Shown here: positions 42,009 through 50,407 of the stretch, in pieces
How the letters are laid out: each line of letters starts with the position of its first letter
How positions within the stretch are numbered: the first letter of the stretch is position 1
Assembly: GCA_964457225.1 (NCBI GenBank)
Contig: CAYWEM010000016.1
Coordinates: forward strand, 1 to 62,165
Length of the DNA stretch: 62,165 nucleotides
Source: CAYWEM01 sp964457225
GTDB taxonomy: Bacteria; Acidobacteriota; Aminicenantia; UBA2199
Reading direction: 5' to 3'
Notes under the pieces: generated by a model
Databases searched by the model: none
What the model saw: the letters and a program-made list of their open reading frames with translations, nothing else
Told to the model about the DNA's origin: nothing
Position numbers and translations under genes: made by a program

Positions 42009-42509
42009 ATGGAAAAACAGCAAATCCGCTTCATGAAGGCCGCCCTGCGCTGCGCCCGGAATGCCGGGGCCAGGGGAGAGGTGCCTGTTGGAGCCGTGGT
42101 GGTGTTTGCGGACCGGATAGTGGCCCGGGCCGGCAACAGCCCGATAAGCAGGTGTGATCCCAGCGCCCATGCCGAGATCAACGCCCTGCGCCGGGCGGCC
42201 CGCAGGCTGGGCAACTACCGCCTGCCCCAGGCCGATATCTACACCACCCTGGAGCCTTGCCTGATGTGTTACGGCGCACTGGTACAGGCCCGGGTCAGGA
42301 ACCTGTATTACGGCGCCAGTGATGAAAAGGGCGGCGTCTTTTCGACCGGGGTGCATGAAGCTGGCCGGAAAGTATTCAACCACGCCGTCCAGGCCAGCGG
42401 CGGCCTGCTGGCTGCCGAGGCTGGCAAGTTGCTGAGTGATTTTTTTGCCTCGCGGAGGGGTGCCGGAGCGGTTGAACGGGACGGTCTCGAAAATCGTTGT
42501 GGGGGGTGA
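42009..42509 (+). CDS. tadA: tRNA-specific adenosine deaminase TadA, 3' end overlapping a tRNA gene
   Basis: A 166-residue zinc deaminase converting A34 of tRNA-Arg(ACG) to inosine. The zinc ligand and catalytic motif HAEINALRRAARRLGNYRL and the PCLMCYGALVQARVRNLYYGASDEKGG motif are clear. The usual family ends near LLSDFFASRR; here the frame runs 19 codons further through the start of tRNA-Ser(CGA) on the same strand, so the last residues (GAGAVERDGLENRCGG) are encoded by tRNA sequence. The start MEKQQIRFM follows weak spacing. Confidence 0.9.
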   Translation: MEKQQIRFMKAALRCARNAGARGEVPVGAVVVFADRIVARAGNSPISRCDPSAHAEINALRRAARRLGNYRLPQADIYTTLEPCLMCYGALVQARVRNLYYGASDEKGGVFSTGVHEAGRKVFNHAVQASGGLLAAEAGKLLSDFFASRRGAGAVERDGLENRCGG

Positions 42510-42542
42510 CCCCCACCGTGGGTTCGAATCCCACCCCCTCCG
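42454..42542 (+). tRNA. tRNA-Ser (anticodon CGA)
   Basis: Acceptor GGAGGGG (42454-42460) pairs exactly with CCCCTCC (42535-42541), discriminator G at 42542, CCA not encoded. The anticodon loop CTCGAAA between ACGGT and ATCGT gives CGA, reading UCG codons. A long variable arm (GTGGGGGGTGACCCCCAC) and the T-arm GTGGGTTCGAATCCCAC are as expected for serine tRNA. It overlaps the 3' end of tadA by 56 bases on the same strand. Confidence 0.9.
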
Positions 42543-42818
42543 ATCTTATCTTGAGTTCTGATAGCATAATCATCCATTTGGGNNNNNNNNNNNNNNNNNN
42601 NNNNNNNNNNNNNNNNNNNNNNNNNNNNNNNNNNNNNNNNNNNNNNNNNNNNNNNNNNNNNNNNNNNNNNNNNNNNNNNNNNTCACTCATCCCACCCCCT
42701 CCGATCTTATCTTGAGTTCTGATAGCATAATCATCCATTTGGGGTGGGAACTGTGACCGCAGGTCACTCATCCCACCCCCTCCGATCTTATCTTGAGTTC
42801 TGATAGCATAATCATCCA
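42530..42818 (+). repeat. 81-bp tandem repeat seeded by the tRNA-Ser 3' end, broken by the gap
   Basis: Copies begin CCCACCCCCTCCGATCTTATC at 42530 (the tRNA end itself), 42691 and 42772, giving an exact 81-base period on the right side. Each full unit folds strongly: GGGGTGGGA (42741-42749) with TCCCACCCC (42771-42779), and inner GTGACC-GCA-GGTCAC (42753-42767). The copy number inside the gap is unknown. The array ends at ATCATCCA (42818). Confidence 0.85.
42583..42682. other. Assembly gap (100 N)
   Basis: Exactly 100 N, a scaffolding placeholder, lying within the 81-bp repeat array, which is probably why assembly broke here. The rest of 42543-42954 holds the repeats and a terminator; I see no protein gene. 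Confidence 0.95.
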
Positions 42819-42869
42819 GACCTCAAATATTTCGGGTTGAAAAACAGGTCAGGAATTTAAACAATTCGG

Positions 42870-42940
42870 GAACTGAAAAAAGGGCCGGCCCGGCCGCGGG
42901 AAAAGCTCGATATCGCCCGCGGCCGGGCCGGCGGAGGTTT
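42870..42940 (-). terminator. Strong intrinsic terminator of the perR-peroxiredoxin operon
   Basis: A perfect 17-bp stem (42884-42900 with 42916-42932) around a 15-base loop. On the minus strand it is followed by CCTTTTTTC. On the plus strand GGAGGTTTTT follows, so it may work both ways. Confidence 0.8.
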
Positions 42941-42954
42941 TTAAGCGAGTAAAA

Positions 42955-43668
42955 TCAGTCCTGGCGGCCGATCTTTTTCAGCACGGTTTCCTTGTCCACC
43001 TTCCTGGTGCAGAAGAACCAGTCGTGGCAGGTGACGCCCTCTTCCTTGCCGTCCATGCGATCCTTGGCCTTGCCGCAGGATCCGGCCGGGGGCACGATGA
43101 AATCATCGCCCGGTCTCCAGTCCGCCGGAGTAGCCACGCCGAAAGCATCAGCGGCCTGCAGGGCCACGATCACCCGGTGAAGTTCATCGAAATTGCGGCC
43201 CAGGCTGAGCGGGTAGTAGATGATGGTGCGGATGATGCCCTTGGGGTCGATCACGAAAACGGCCCGCACGGCCTTGGTCGAGCTCTCGCCCGGCTGCATC
43301 ATGCCGTACTTGTTGGCCACTTCCATGGTGATGTCCTCGATCAGCGGGAACTTGACCTCGACGTTCTTCAGACCCTTGAATTCGATCTTTTCCTTGATGG
43401 TGCGCAACCAGGCGATGTGGCTGTAGAGGCCGTCCACCGACAGGCCGACCAACTTGCAGTTCAGCTTGGCGAACTCTTCCTCCATGGCCGCGAAGGTCAT
43501 GAACTCGGTGGTGCAGACGGGGGTGAAATCAGCCGGGTGGCTGAAAAGAATGACCCAACTGCCGGCGTACTGCTCGGGGAAGTTGATTTCTCCCTGGGTG
43601 GTGACCGCCTTGAATGAAGGCGCCTTGTCGCCGATACGCGGCATGGGGGTTGGATTGTTCTGTTCCAT
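42955..43668 (-). CDS. Peroxiredoxin of the AhpC/Prx6 type
   Basis: A 237-residue thiol peroxidase. The peroxidatic cysteine is in HPADFTPVCTTEFMTF, with the partner arginine in the TKAVRAVFVIDPKG region and YPLSLGRNFDELHRVI of the Prx6 group. The C-terminal extension contains CHDWFFCTRK, cysteines of the kind that resolve the sulfenic acid in archaeal-type enzymes. AAGGAG precedes ATG 43668. It is co-transcribed behind a Fur/PerR-type regulator two bases away, consistent with peroxide-inducible control. Confidence 0.92.
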   Translation of the reverse strand: MEQNNPTPMPRIGDKAPSFKAVTTQGEINFPEQYAGSWVILFSHPADFTPVCTTEFMTFAAMEEEFAKLNCKLVGLSVDGLYSHIAWLRTIKEKIEFKGLKNVEVKFPLIEDITMEVANKYGMMQPGESSTKAVRAVFVIDPKGIIRTIIYYPLSLGRNFDELHRVIVALQAADAFGVATPADWRPGDDFIVPPAGSCGKAKDRMDGKEEGVTCHDWFFCTRKVDKETVLKKIGRQD

Positions 43669-43670
43669 TT

Positions 43671-44072
43671 TTATTCTCCTTGTTGTTTTTTATTGCCTTT
43701 CCGACAAGTGGGGCACATGCCGAACAGATCCAGGTTGAACCGGTCGATTCGATATGAACTCGAAGCCCTGGCCTGCTTCAGCAGGTCGGCGCAGGACAGG
43801 TCGAAATCGCTCACTCCGCCGCAGGTTTCACAGATGAAGTGGCTGTGGTTCTCCGTTACCGCGTCGTAGTGCTCGATGCCGTCGCAGAATTCCCGGCGCA
43901 CTATCAGGCCGCCCTCGGCCAGGATGCCCAGGTTGCGGTATACGTTGCCCAGGCTGGCCGAGGGGAGCACATTGCGTACCTGCTCGTAGATTTCCTGGGC
44001 GGTTGGATGAGAGACTGACTGCCTGAGCAGCTGCAGAATTATCTGCCTCTGCCTGCTTTTTCGACGAATCAT
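43671..44072 (-). CDS. Fur-family regulator, probably PerR
   Basis: A 133-residue Fur-fold repressor beginning MIRRKSRQRQIILQLLRQS. The DNA-binding region has TAQEIYEQVRNVLPSASLGNVYRNLGILAEGGLI. A histidine-rich metal site (EHYDAVTENHSHFICETCGG) and a second CPTC pair form the structural zinc site. The longer frame adds six residues from ATG 44090; I prefer ATG 44072 because the family starts there. Pairing with peroxiredoxin suggests PerR rather than Fur, but metal choice cannot be read from sequence. Confidence 0.85.
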   Translation of the reverse strand: MIRRKSRQRQIILQLLRQSVSHPTAQEIYEQVRNVLPSASLGNVYRNLGILAEGGLIVRREFCDGIEHYDAVTENHSHFICETCGGVSDFDLSCADLLKQARASSSYRIDRFNLDLFGMCPTCRKGNKKQQGE

Positions 44073-44079
44073 CTTATTA

Positions 44080-44102
44080 TTAATAATCATTACTATTATT
44101 AA
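44080..44102. promoter_or_regulatory. Fur/PerR-like operator upstream of the regulator
   Basis: TTAATAA and TTATTAA form an inverted repeat separated by nine bases (44080-44102), inside a run of ATTATTAAT-type sequence resembling Fur/PerR boxes. It suggests autoregulation. Confidence 0.55.
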
Positions 44103-44145
44103 TTATAATTCATTTATTTCTCCTGTCAAGTGTCCGGAGAGAAAA

Positions 44146-45330
44146 TCAATTTTTTTCCAGAATGGAAAAAACTTCGAAATGATCTGATTGCGGGAAGGCG
44201 TCCAGGATGTCTATGTTCCGGGGCCGGTAGCCGTGCTCCTGTAAAATGGCCAGGTCGCGGGCGAAGGTGGCCGGGTCGCAGGAAAAGCAGGCCAGGGCCA
44301 GGGGCTTGCCGGAGCAGACGGCCTTGACCAGCCTCCGGGATAGTCCGCCCCTGGGGGGATCAATCAGGTAAACTTCGGCCGGCGGCGGTGCCTGGCGATA
44401 AAGATCGGCCGCCAGGAAATCCACGTTGTTCAGGCCGTTGGCCCGGGCGTTTGCCTGAGCGGTCCGGCTCTGCCCGGGAGACAGTTCCACGGCCAGCACC
44501 CGGGCGGCCAGCCCGGCCAGGGGCAGGGTCAGAAATCCGCAGCCGCTGAACAGGTCGGCGGCGCTGTTGATTTCCAGGCCGGCCAGGCCCTGTTCCAGCA
44601 GGGACCAGAAGAGAGTCAGCAATCCCAGGTTGGCCTGCATGAAATCTCCGGGTCCGCAGTTGTATGATTTTGAGCCGATTTTAAAAGTTATACTCCGCCG
44701 GGAACCAAGTAAGCGCGGTTGCGCCCCGGCCGGACTCAGCAGGCCGGCTGTTTCATGACCATTGCTCAGCAGGGCCAGGTTGCCTTCCGTAATTTGCCCC
44801 AGGCCGGGCAGTTGTTCGTTGAGAAAGGAGTTCATGGCCGGCGGGGCCAGGGGACAGGAGCTGACCGCCAGGAAATCGCGACTGCCCCTGCGCTTGAACC
44901 CGGGACGGCCCAGGCTCAGGCTGTAGTTCAAACGGCTGCGGTAATGCCAGGGCTGGGGAGAGGCATGGATCTTTATTGCCGGGATATCGGCCAGCCGCCC
45001 TATTCGATGCAGGCAGTCCAGGAGGATGCCTTTTTTTATGTCCAGTTGTTCGGCGTATGAAGCGTGCTGCAGGTTGCAGCCGCCGCAGTCGCCGTACCAG
45101 GGACAGGGGGCCTTGACCCGCCGCGGGGAAGGATCCAGGATGGCCAGCAATTCACCGGGGGTTTTTTTTGTTTCGATCCCGGCCGGGCGATAGAGAACTT
45201 CCTCGCCGGCCAAAACTCCGGGCAAAAGACTCACCCGGCCCTGGCAGCGGACCAGGCCCAGGCCGCCCTTGACCAGTTTCTCGACCCGGGCCCGGGCTTC
45301 AGGGCTGGAGGTTGAAGAGGACCCGGTCAC
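44146..45330 (-). CDS. RNA uracil-5-methyltransferase (RumA/TrmA family)
   Basis: A 394-residue SAM-dependent methyltransferase. It has a TRAM-like start (VEKLVKGGLGLVRCQGRVSLLPGVLAGEEVLY), iron-sulfur cysteines CPWYGDCGGCNLQHASYAEQLDIKK, the SAM motif DLFSGCGFLTLPLA, LIDPPRGGLS and the catalytic-cysteine motif CFSCDPATFARDL. The start chosen is GTG 45330, just before the TRAM region; the longer frame to 45441 would copy the preceding gene in another frame. It overlaps the DUF192 gene by 32 bases. 23S rRNA or tRNA uracil is the likely target. Confidence 0.85.
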   Translation of the reverse strand: MTGSSSTSSPEARARVEKLVKGGLGLVRCQGRVSLLPGVLAGEEVLYRPAGIETKKTPGELLAILDPSPRRVKAPCPWYGDCGGCNLQHASYAEQLDIKKGILLDCLHRIGRLADIPAIKIHASPQPWHYRSRLNYSLSLGRPGFKRRGSRDFLAVSSCPLAPPAMNSFLNEQLPGLGQITEGNLALLSNGHETAGLLSPAGAQPRLLGSRRSITFKIGSKSYNCGPGDFMQANLGLLTLFWSLLEQGLAGLEINSAADLFSGCGFLTLPLAGLAARVLAVELSPGQSRTAQANARANGLNNVDFLAADLYRQAPPPAEVYLIDPPRGGLSRRLVKAVCSGKPLALACFSCDPATFARDLAILQEHGYRPRNIDILDAFPQSDHFEVFSILEKN

Positions 45331-45739
45331 CGACCTTGACCCCCAGTTCAGCGGCCAGGCCGCCGCGTATTTCCAGCACGTAGCGGGCCGGCAGGCTGGA
45401 AATGTAGGTTTCACAGGGTTCGGCCCGGCAGGGGGGGACATCGGCGATGATCTCGACCACGGTGCGGCGGGAGTCGATGAAGATCAGGTCGAGGTGTACC
45501 AGGGTGTTCTTCATCCAGAAACCGCGGATATCCTCGTCAGGGTAGGGAAACAGCATGCCGTAATCATCGGCGATTGAAGTTCGGAACATCAGGCCGCGCA
45601 GTTGTTTTTCCGGTGTGTCGGCCACTTCAACCGTAAAGCGCTGGTCGCCCAGGAACAGGGTGATGAAACGCGGCCGGACCGAGGCACCGACCAGCAGGGC
45701 CAGGGCAAAAACAAGAGCCATGGTTTTTTTCATGTTCAC
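45299..45739 (-). CDS. Exported DUF192 protein
   Basis: A 146-residue protein with a signal peptide (MKKTMALVFALALLVGAS) and the DUF192 core: VEVADTPEKQLRGLMFRTSIADDYGMLFPYPDEDIRGFWMKNTLVHLDLIFIDSRRTVVEII and LEIRGGLAAELGVKVGDRV. Function is unknown in this widespread family. It sits between pcm and the RNA methyltransferase in a tightly packed operon. Confidence 0.88.
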   Translation of the reverse strand: MNMKKTMALVFALALLVGASVRPRFITLFLGDQRFTVEVADTPEKQLRGLMFRTSIADDYGMLFPYPDEDIRGFWMKNTLVHLDLIFIDSRRTVVEIIADVPPCRAEPCETYISSLPARYVLEIRGGLAAELGVKVGDRVLFNLQP

Positions 45740-46377
45740 AACAGGGGTACGAAAGAAACGTACAGTTTTTCTTCAGTCTGCAGTTCGCCGCCGCGGCGGC
45801 GCAGGACCAGCAGTTTCTGCTGAAGTACGCCCACCGGGGCCACGGCCAGGCCGTTTTCGTCCAGCTGGGCGGCCAGGTTTTCCGGAAAAACCGGGGCCGC
45901 GGCCGTGACCAGGATGCGGTCAAAGGGGGCTTCTTCCGGCCAGCCCAGCTTGCCGTCGCCCTGGCGCAGGTAAACGTTATTCAGGGACAGCTCTTCCAAC
46001 AGCAGGCGGCTTGCCCGGGCGGCCAGCTCGGGACGAAGTTCTATGCTGAAAACCCGGTCGGCCAGGGCGGCCAGCACCGCTGTCTGGTAGCCGCTGCCTG
46101 TTCCTATTTCCAGTACTTTTTCATGGCCCTTGAGTTCGAGCAGGGCACTCATGCAGGCTACTATGTAGGGCTGGGAAATGGTCTGGCCCCAGCCGATCGG
46201 GAGCGGGCGATCCTGGTAGCTGTTTTCGGTTTCCGCGGCGGGCACGAAGAGTTCGCGGGGGATTTCAGCCATGGCGTCCAGTACTCTCCGGTCGCTTATG
46301 CCGCGTCCGGCTATCTGGCGTTCGATCATTTCCCGGCGCTGGCCGGCCCGTTGGCTGGTTTTTTCCCGGTCGGTCAT
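45736..46377 (-). CDS. pcm: Protein-L-isoaspartate O-methyltransferase
   Basis: A 213-residue repair methyltransferase (REMIERQIAGRGISDRRVLDAMAEIPRELFVP, PLPIGWGQTISQPYIVACM, VLEIGTGSGYQTAVLA). It repairs isoaspartyl residues. ATG 46377 was chosen because it overlaps the proS stop (ATGA) and starts with MTDREKTSQ, where the family begins; the longer frame to 46527 lies over proS. Confidence 0.92.
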   Translation of the reverse strand: MTDREKTSQRAGQRREMIERQIAGRGISDRRVLDAMAEIPRELFVPAAETENSYQDRPLPIGWGQTISQPYIVACMSALLELKGHEKVLEIGTGSGYQTAVLAALADRVFSIELRPELAARASRLLLEELSLNNVYLRQGDGKLGWPEEAPFDRILVTAAAPVFPENLAAQLDENGLAVAPVGVLQQKLLVLRRRGGELQTEEKLYVSFVPLL

Positions 46378-47825
46378 CAATAAGACTTGGCGAAGACCAC
46401 GCTTTCCCTCGCCGGGCGGTCGCAAGCCAGGCAGGCCGGCAGGGCCGGATCTGCCTGGTCCTCGATCACCCGGATGGTGGCCGCGCAGCTTTCCTTGACC
46501 CGGGCTTCGCATTCCGGGGAGCCGCACCAGCCGCTGCGCACGAAGCCGCGTTTTTCCTCGATTATGGCCTGCAATTCTTCCAGTTTGGCGGCGATCCTGG
46601 TGTTTTCCTCGCGGAAACGAAGGGCCCGCTGGAAAAGCTCCTGCTGGATGCCATCCAGGGCGGCGCTGACAGCGGTGAAAACTTCGGCTCTTTTTACCGC
46701 GGATTTTTCCCGGTTCAGCCGGCTGACCAGCATGACCTGGTCCTGGCGCAGGTCGCGCGGACCTATTTCAATGCGCAGGGGCACGCCGCGCATTTCCCAC
46801 TCGGAAAACTTCCAGCCAGGGGTGCTGGTGTCGTCGTCATCGAGCACCACCCGCAGTCCTTTTTCCTTGAGCTCGGCGGTCAGGGCCCGGGCGGCGGGCA
46901 GGACTTCCTCTTTCCAGTTGCCGACCGTGATCGGTACGATGACCACCTGGGTGGGAGCCAGGCGCGGGGGCATTATCAGCCCGGAATCGTCGCCGTGAGT
47001 CATGATCAGGGCTCCGATCAGGCGGGTGGACACGCCCCAGGAGGTCTGCCAGGCGTATTCCAGGGTCTGGTTCTTGCTTTCGAAACGGATCTGGAAGGCC
47101 CGGGAAAAATTCTGGCCCAGGTCATGCGAAGTGCCGGCCTGCAGGGCCTTGCCGTCGGGCAGCAGGGCCTCGATGGCAAAGGTTTCCACCGCACCGGCGA
47201 AACGCTCGCTGGCGCTCTTGCGGCCGCTCAGCACCGGGACGGCCAGCACTTCCTCGGCAAAAGTCCGGTAGATGTCGAGAATCAACAGGGCCTCGGACCG
47301 GGCTTCCTCGGCGGTGGCGTGCACGGTGTGGCCTTCCTGCCAGAGAAATTCGGTGGTTCTCAGGAAAGGCCGGGTGACTTTCTCCCAGCGCACCACGTTG
47401 GCCCACTGGTTGATCAGCAGGGGCAGGTCGCGCCAGGAATTGACCCACTTGGCGTACATCGAGCAGATGATGGCTTCCGAGGTCGGCCTGACCGCCCAGC
47501 GTTCTTCAAGCTGTTCACCGCCGCCCACCGTGACCCAGGCCACTTCAGGGGCGAATCCGGCCACGTGTTCGGCTTCCTTTTTCAGGAAGCTCTCGGGGAT
47601 GAACAGGGGGAAGTAGGCGTTGACGTGCCCGCTGGCCTTGAACCTGGCGTCGAGCTGGTCGCGCAGCAGTTCCCAGACCGCGTATCCGTAGGGCCGGATG
47701 ACCATCATGCCTTTCATCGGGGAATAATCGGCCAGCTTGGCCTTGCGGATTATTTCAACGTACCAGCGGGAAAAATCATCCGATTTCCGGGTGATTTCCT
47801 TGACGAAATCCTGCTCGTTTTCCAT
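46377..47825 (-). CDS. proS: Prolyl-tRNA synthetase, short archaeal/eukaryal-type
   Basis: A 482-residue class II synthetase (DYSPMKGMMVIRPYGYAVWELL, WAVRPTSEAIICSMYAKWV, FLRTTEFLWQEGHTVHA). It lacks the editing insertion of the long bacterial type and has the C-terminal cysteine region (CGSPECEARVKESC, CLACDRPA) ending in the tyrosine SY typical of the archaeal-like form. AAGGAG lies before ATG 47825; the upstream frame start is rejected. Confidence 0.93.
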   Translation of the reverse strand: MENEQDFVKEITRKSDDFSRWYVEIIRKAKLADYSPMKGMMVIRPYGYAVWELLRDQLDARFKASGHVNAYFPLFIPESFLKKEAEHVAGFAPEVAWVTVGGGEQLEERWAVRPTSEAIICSMYAKWVNSWRDLPLLINQWANVVRWEKVTRPFLRTTEFLWQEGHTVHATAEEARSEALLILDIYRTFAEEVLAVPVLSGRKSASERFAGAVETFAIEALLPDGKALQAGTSHDLGQNFSRAFQIRFESKNQTLEYAWQTSWGVSTRLIGALIMTHGDDSGLIMPPRLAPTQVVIVPITVGNWKEEVLPAARALTAELKEKGLRVVLDDDDTSTPGWKFSEWEMRGVPLRIEIGPRDLRQDQVMLVSRLNREKSAVKRAEVFTAVSAALDGIQQELFQRALRFREENTRIAAKLEELQAIIEEKRGFVRSGWCGSPECEARVKESCAATIRVIEDQADPALPACLACDRPARESVVFAKSY

Positions 47826-47939
47826 GAATGCTCCTTGCAATACAGTGGGGCTTTTTAAAGCTATTTTAGAACCAAAGCCCCGGCCTGTCAATCCGGCTTA
47901 ACAAAGGACCCGGCCTGGTTTATAATGGGCGGGCATTCC

Positions 47940-49808
47940 ATGAGAAACAAGCAGTTCCTGACAATCCGGTTTTGGCCGCTTTTGCTCCTGGTTCTTCTGA
48001 CTGGGTTGCGCCTTGAATCACCGGCCGCGGTCCGGCAGGTTCAGGTCAAGGCCGGGTTCCTGGTCTACAGTTTTGATCACAACTACCTGCTGGGCCAGGG
48101 GGAAGTATTGTTGAAAACAGGAGCCTATGAAATCAGGGCCGGCAGGATAGATCTCGATCTGCAGGAAAAAAGCGCCCTGCTCAGCGGCCGGGTCAGTATC
48201 AGTGACGGTCGGGGTGAAAAGAACTACGACCTGGTTGAGATCAACCTGGACAGCCTGGCTTTCCGGGGCAGTGTCTTTGCGGATTCAATCCATGAAGAAA
48301 GCTCGTTTCTGGCCGCGGAAGCTGAATTTCAGCGAAAATCACAACGCCGCATCGATTTGAATACCCTGCGCGATTCCCTGCTTTATTTCCTGTGTACCGA
48401 AGTACAGCTCCGCGGTGACAGGGTTTACGGCCTGGGCGTGACCGCCTTTCTGGAAGGCGTGCAATCGGTAACCCTGAAACGCTTCCGGCTCGACGTGCTG
48501 GCCGGTGACAAACAGCCCCAGGAACGGCCCTTCAGTATTGAGCGTTTCTGGTATTACCAGTCCCAGGGTTTTATCCTTAACAGCGCCCTGCGCCTGGAAA
48601 AAGAGTGGGAAGGCGGAAGTTTGCGCAACCGCCAGACCCTGGGCCTGAATTACGATCCATTCGCCAGGAGTACTCCACGCCACCTGGGCCTGGATTTTCA
48701 GTCCGATACCACTATCAGGCTTTCCCCGAAACAAGCCTTGAACATCCGCGGGTCGCTGGTGGCCCGCAACCAGGCCGACCTGCGCCTGGTGCTGTCGCGC
48801 AGCTGGAACGAAAAGCTCAGCCAGGAACTGCAACTGGAATTGAAAAAACCCTGGCAGCGCCGGGGCGAGGCCTGGCTGGGCCTGCTGACCAGTTTCAACG
48901 ACTTTACCGGCTGGGGCAGGTTCAACCTGAGTCTGAAGGCCGCGGAAAAACAGCACCTGGTCGACCTGCAGTACGGCAGGCAGATGCTGAAGGGCCTTGA
49001 TTTTACCTTCCAGCAGGCTTTCTCCAGATTGCGCCTGAGCCAGACGGACGAAACCCGCCTGGCCAATTCCAGCGTGGCCCTGCAATACAACCATCATCTC
49101 TTTCAGATCGGGGCCGACTACGCCCTGAACCGCGATTTGATAAGGGAAACCAGTCGCAGCAGTCCTCGTCTGCAAATGCGGCTCAACCCGCTGAGCATGT
49201 ACGCCGGCCTGCTCAAGCTCAACCTGCACTCCACCCTGCTGAGCAACCGGGTACTGCTGGCCGGCCGCCGGGAAGACGCCTGGAAGGCCAATTTCGGGCT
49301 GGGTCTGGCCACCGAGCCCCTGCCGGTCTGGACCGGCTTCACGCTCAACACTACCCTGGCCCTGGAACAGTTCCTCGATCAGAACCCCGATCTCAGCCAG
49401 CTGGCCAGCGGGGTCGTAGTCCGGGGCCGCCAGGTTTTCTCCTCGGGGGCCGGCTGGGAAATCATCTACAACTTCCAGTCGCGGCGTAAGCTCAGCGACT
49501 GGTTCGTTTCCGGTACCACCAGCCAGGACGCCAGCCTGCTGTTGTTCCTGGCCCCGGACAAGCACGTGCTCAACGGCCGGGCCTCGATTTCCTACGATGC
49601 CAAGCGCGGCCGCTTCAACTCTGGCTTCCTGGATGCCGACCTGCACCTGTTCAAGAACTGGCGCCTGCAGTCCCAGCTCAACTACGACTTCCTGGTCCGC
49701 CGCCTCAGTGCTGATTTTTTCCTGGTCAAGAAGAGCGGCCGCATCCTGTTCCGGGTTACTTACCGTACCCTTTCCCGGCAGTTCCTGATCGAACTGATCC
49801 CCGGTTGA
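47940..49808 (+). CDS. LptD/OstA-like outer-membrane protein
   Basis: A 622-residue protein with signal sequence (QFLTIRFWPLLLLVLLTGL). Residues about 35-130 form an OstA/LptA-like beta-jellyroll (VKAGFLVYSFDHNYLLGQGEVLLKTGAYEIRAGRIDLDLQEKSALLSGRVSI). The remainder is a beta-barrel with repeating amphipathic strands, ending RVTYRTLSRQFLIELIPG. This layout is that of LptD, which inserts lipopolysaccharide. The two-cysteine pairs of E. coli LptD are not obvious, so an LptD-like role is probable but not certain. Confidence 0.7.
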   Translation: MRNKQFLTIRFWPLLLLVLLTGLRLESPAAVRQVQVKAGFLVYSFDHNYLLGQGEVLLKTGAYEIRAGRIDLDLQEKSALLSGRVSISDGRGEKNYDLVEINLDSLAFRGSVFADSIHEESSFLAAEAEFQRKSQRRIDLNTLRDSLLYFLCTEVQLRGDRVYGLGVTAFLEGVQSVTLKRFRLDVLAGDKQPQERPFSIERFWYYQSQGFILNSALRLEKEWEGGSLRNRQTLGLNYDPFARSTPRHLGLDFQSDTTIRLSPKQALNIRGSLVARNQADLRLVLSRSWNEKLSQELQLELKKPWQRRGEAWLGLLTSFNDFTGWGRFNLSLKAAEKQHLVDLQYGRQMLKGLDFTFQQAFSRLRLSQTDETRLANSSVALQYNHHLFQIGADYALNRDLIRETSRSSPRLQMRLNPLSMYAGLLKLNLHSTLLSNRVLLAGRREDAWKANFGLGLATEPLPVWTGFTLNTTLALEQFLDQNPDLSQLASGVVVRGRQVFSSGAGWEIIYNFQSRRKLSDWFVSGTTSQDASLLLFLAPDKHVLNGRASISYDAKRGRFNSGFLDADLHLFKNWRLQSQLNYDFLVRRLSADFFLVKKSGRILFRVTYRTLSRQFLIELIPG

Positions 49809-49942
49809 TTTATACCTGGCGCCATTCCTGTTTCTTAAAACCTCGAGTCAAGCGCAACGCTCCGGCTGCAGCTGGTTGGCGTGTAAAAAGCGCATCAGGG
49901 ATCGGGAATGGGTAATGTCCCAGCCCTGATTTCTCTGACTTG

Positions 49943-49980
49943 TTGACAGCGAAGTATTACTGTGCTAATATTGTAGTACA
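49943..49980 (+). promoter_or_regulatory. Promoter and operator of the GntR-ABC operon, giving a near-leaderless message
   Basis: TTGACA (49943-49948), 17-base spacer, TAATAT (49966-49971). ATG 49982 begins only about four bases after the expected start of transcription, so the regulator may be read from a leaderless mRNA. TGTGCTA (49961-49967) and TAGTACA (49974-49980) form an imperfect inverted repeat over the -10 box, a likely self-repression site. Confidence 0.65.
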
Positions 49981-49981
49981 C

Positions 49982-50407
49982 ATGAAAAAGCAAACTGAAA
50001 CACTCAAGCTTGAGATCAACCCCAAATCAGCCCTGCCGGTATACGAACAGGTCAAACAGCAGATCAAGCTGGCTGTCTGTTCAGGCGCCCTGAAAGAAGG
50101 AGACCGCCTCCCCTCGCTGCGCGACCTGGCCTCCATGCTCAAGGTTAACCCCAACACCATCGTCAAAGTTTATTTCCAACTTGAAGTAGAGGGGTTTATC
50201 GAGTCAAAAGCCGGCACCGGCTTTTTCGTCAAGACATTGCCGGGCCGGGCTCAAGCTGAAACCGAAGCTCTTTTCAGGCAATTGACCGAGGATTACCTGT
50301 CCAGAATAATCGATCTCGGTTTCGGCCCCCGGGATGTTCGCGCCTACCTGGACAAAAAAACCGGTTTACCCGTCAATAAAAGTAAATCAGGAAAGGAGGA
50401 AAAATGA
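49982..50407 (+). CDS. GntR-family (YtrA-like) regulator
   Basis: A 141-residue regulator with the winged helix of GntR proteins (SALPVYEQVKQQIKLAVCSGALKEGDRLPSLRDLASMLKVNPNTIVKVYFQLEVEGFIESKAGTGFFVK) and only a short helical tail, the YtrA type that controls adjacent ABC transporters. It overlaps the ATPase gene by four bases. Likely binds its own promoter. Confidence 0.88.
   Translation: MKKQTETLKLEINPKSALPVYEQVKQQIKLAVCSGALKEGDRLPSLRDLASMLKVNPNTIVKVYFQLEVEGFIESKAGTGFFVKTLPGRAQAETEALFRQLTEDYLSRIIDLGFGPRDVRAYLDKKTGLPVNKSKSGKEEK

Noticed and set aside
42530..42818. CRISPR array around the gap
   Set aside because: Units are continuous 81-bp tandem copies with no unique spacers and begin with tRNA sequence; no cas genes.
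45331..45441. N-terminal extension of the RNA methyltransferase
   Set aside because: It would copy the DUF192 gene in another frame and lies before the TRAM-like start; GTG 45330 is a better start.
46378..46527. 50-residue N-terminal extension of Pcm
   Set aside because: P/G/R-rich antisense-like sequence over the end of proS; family starts at ATG 46377.
48339..49646. 435-codon minus-strand frame over the LptD-like gene
   Set aside because: Same GC-skew artefact; composition (Q, G, V, A) is typical of antisense of high-GC coding sequence and no motif is seen.
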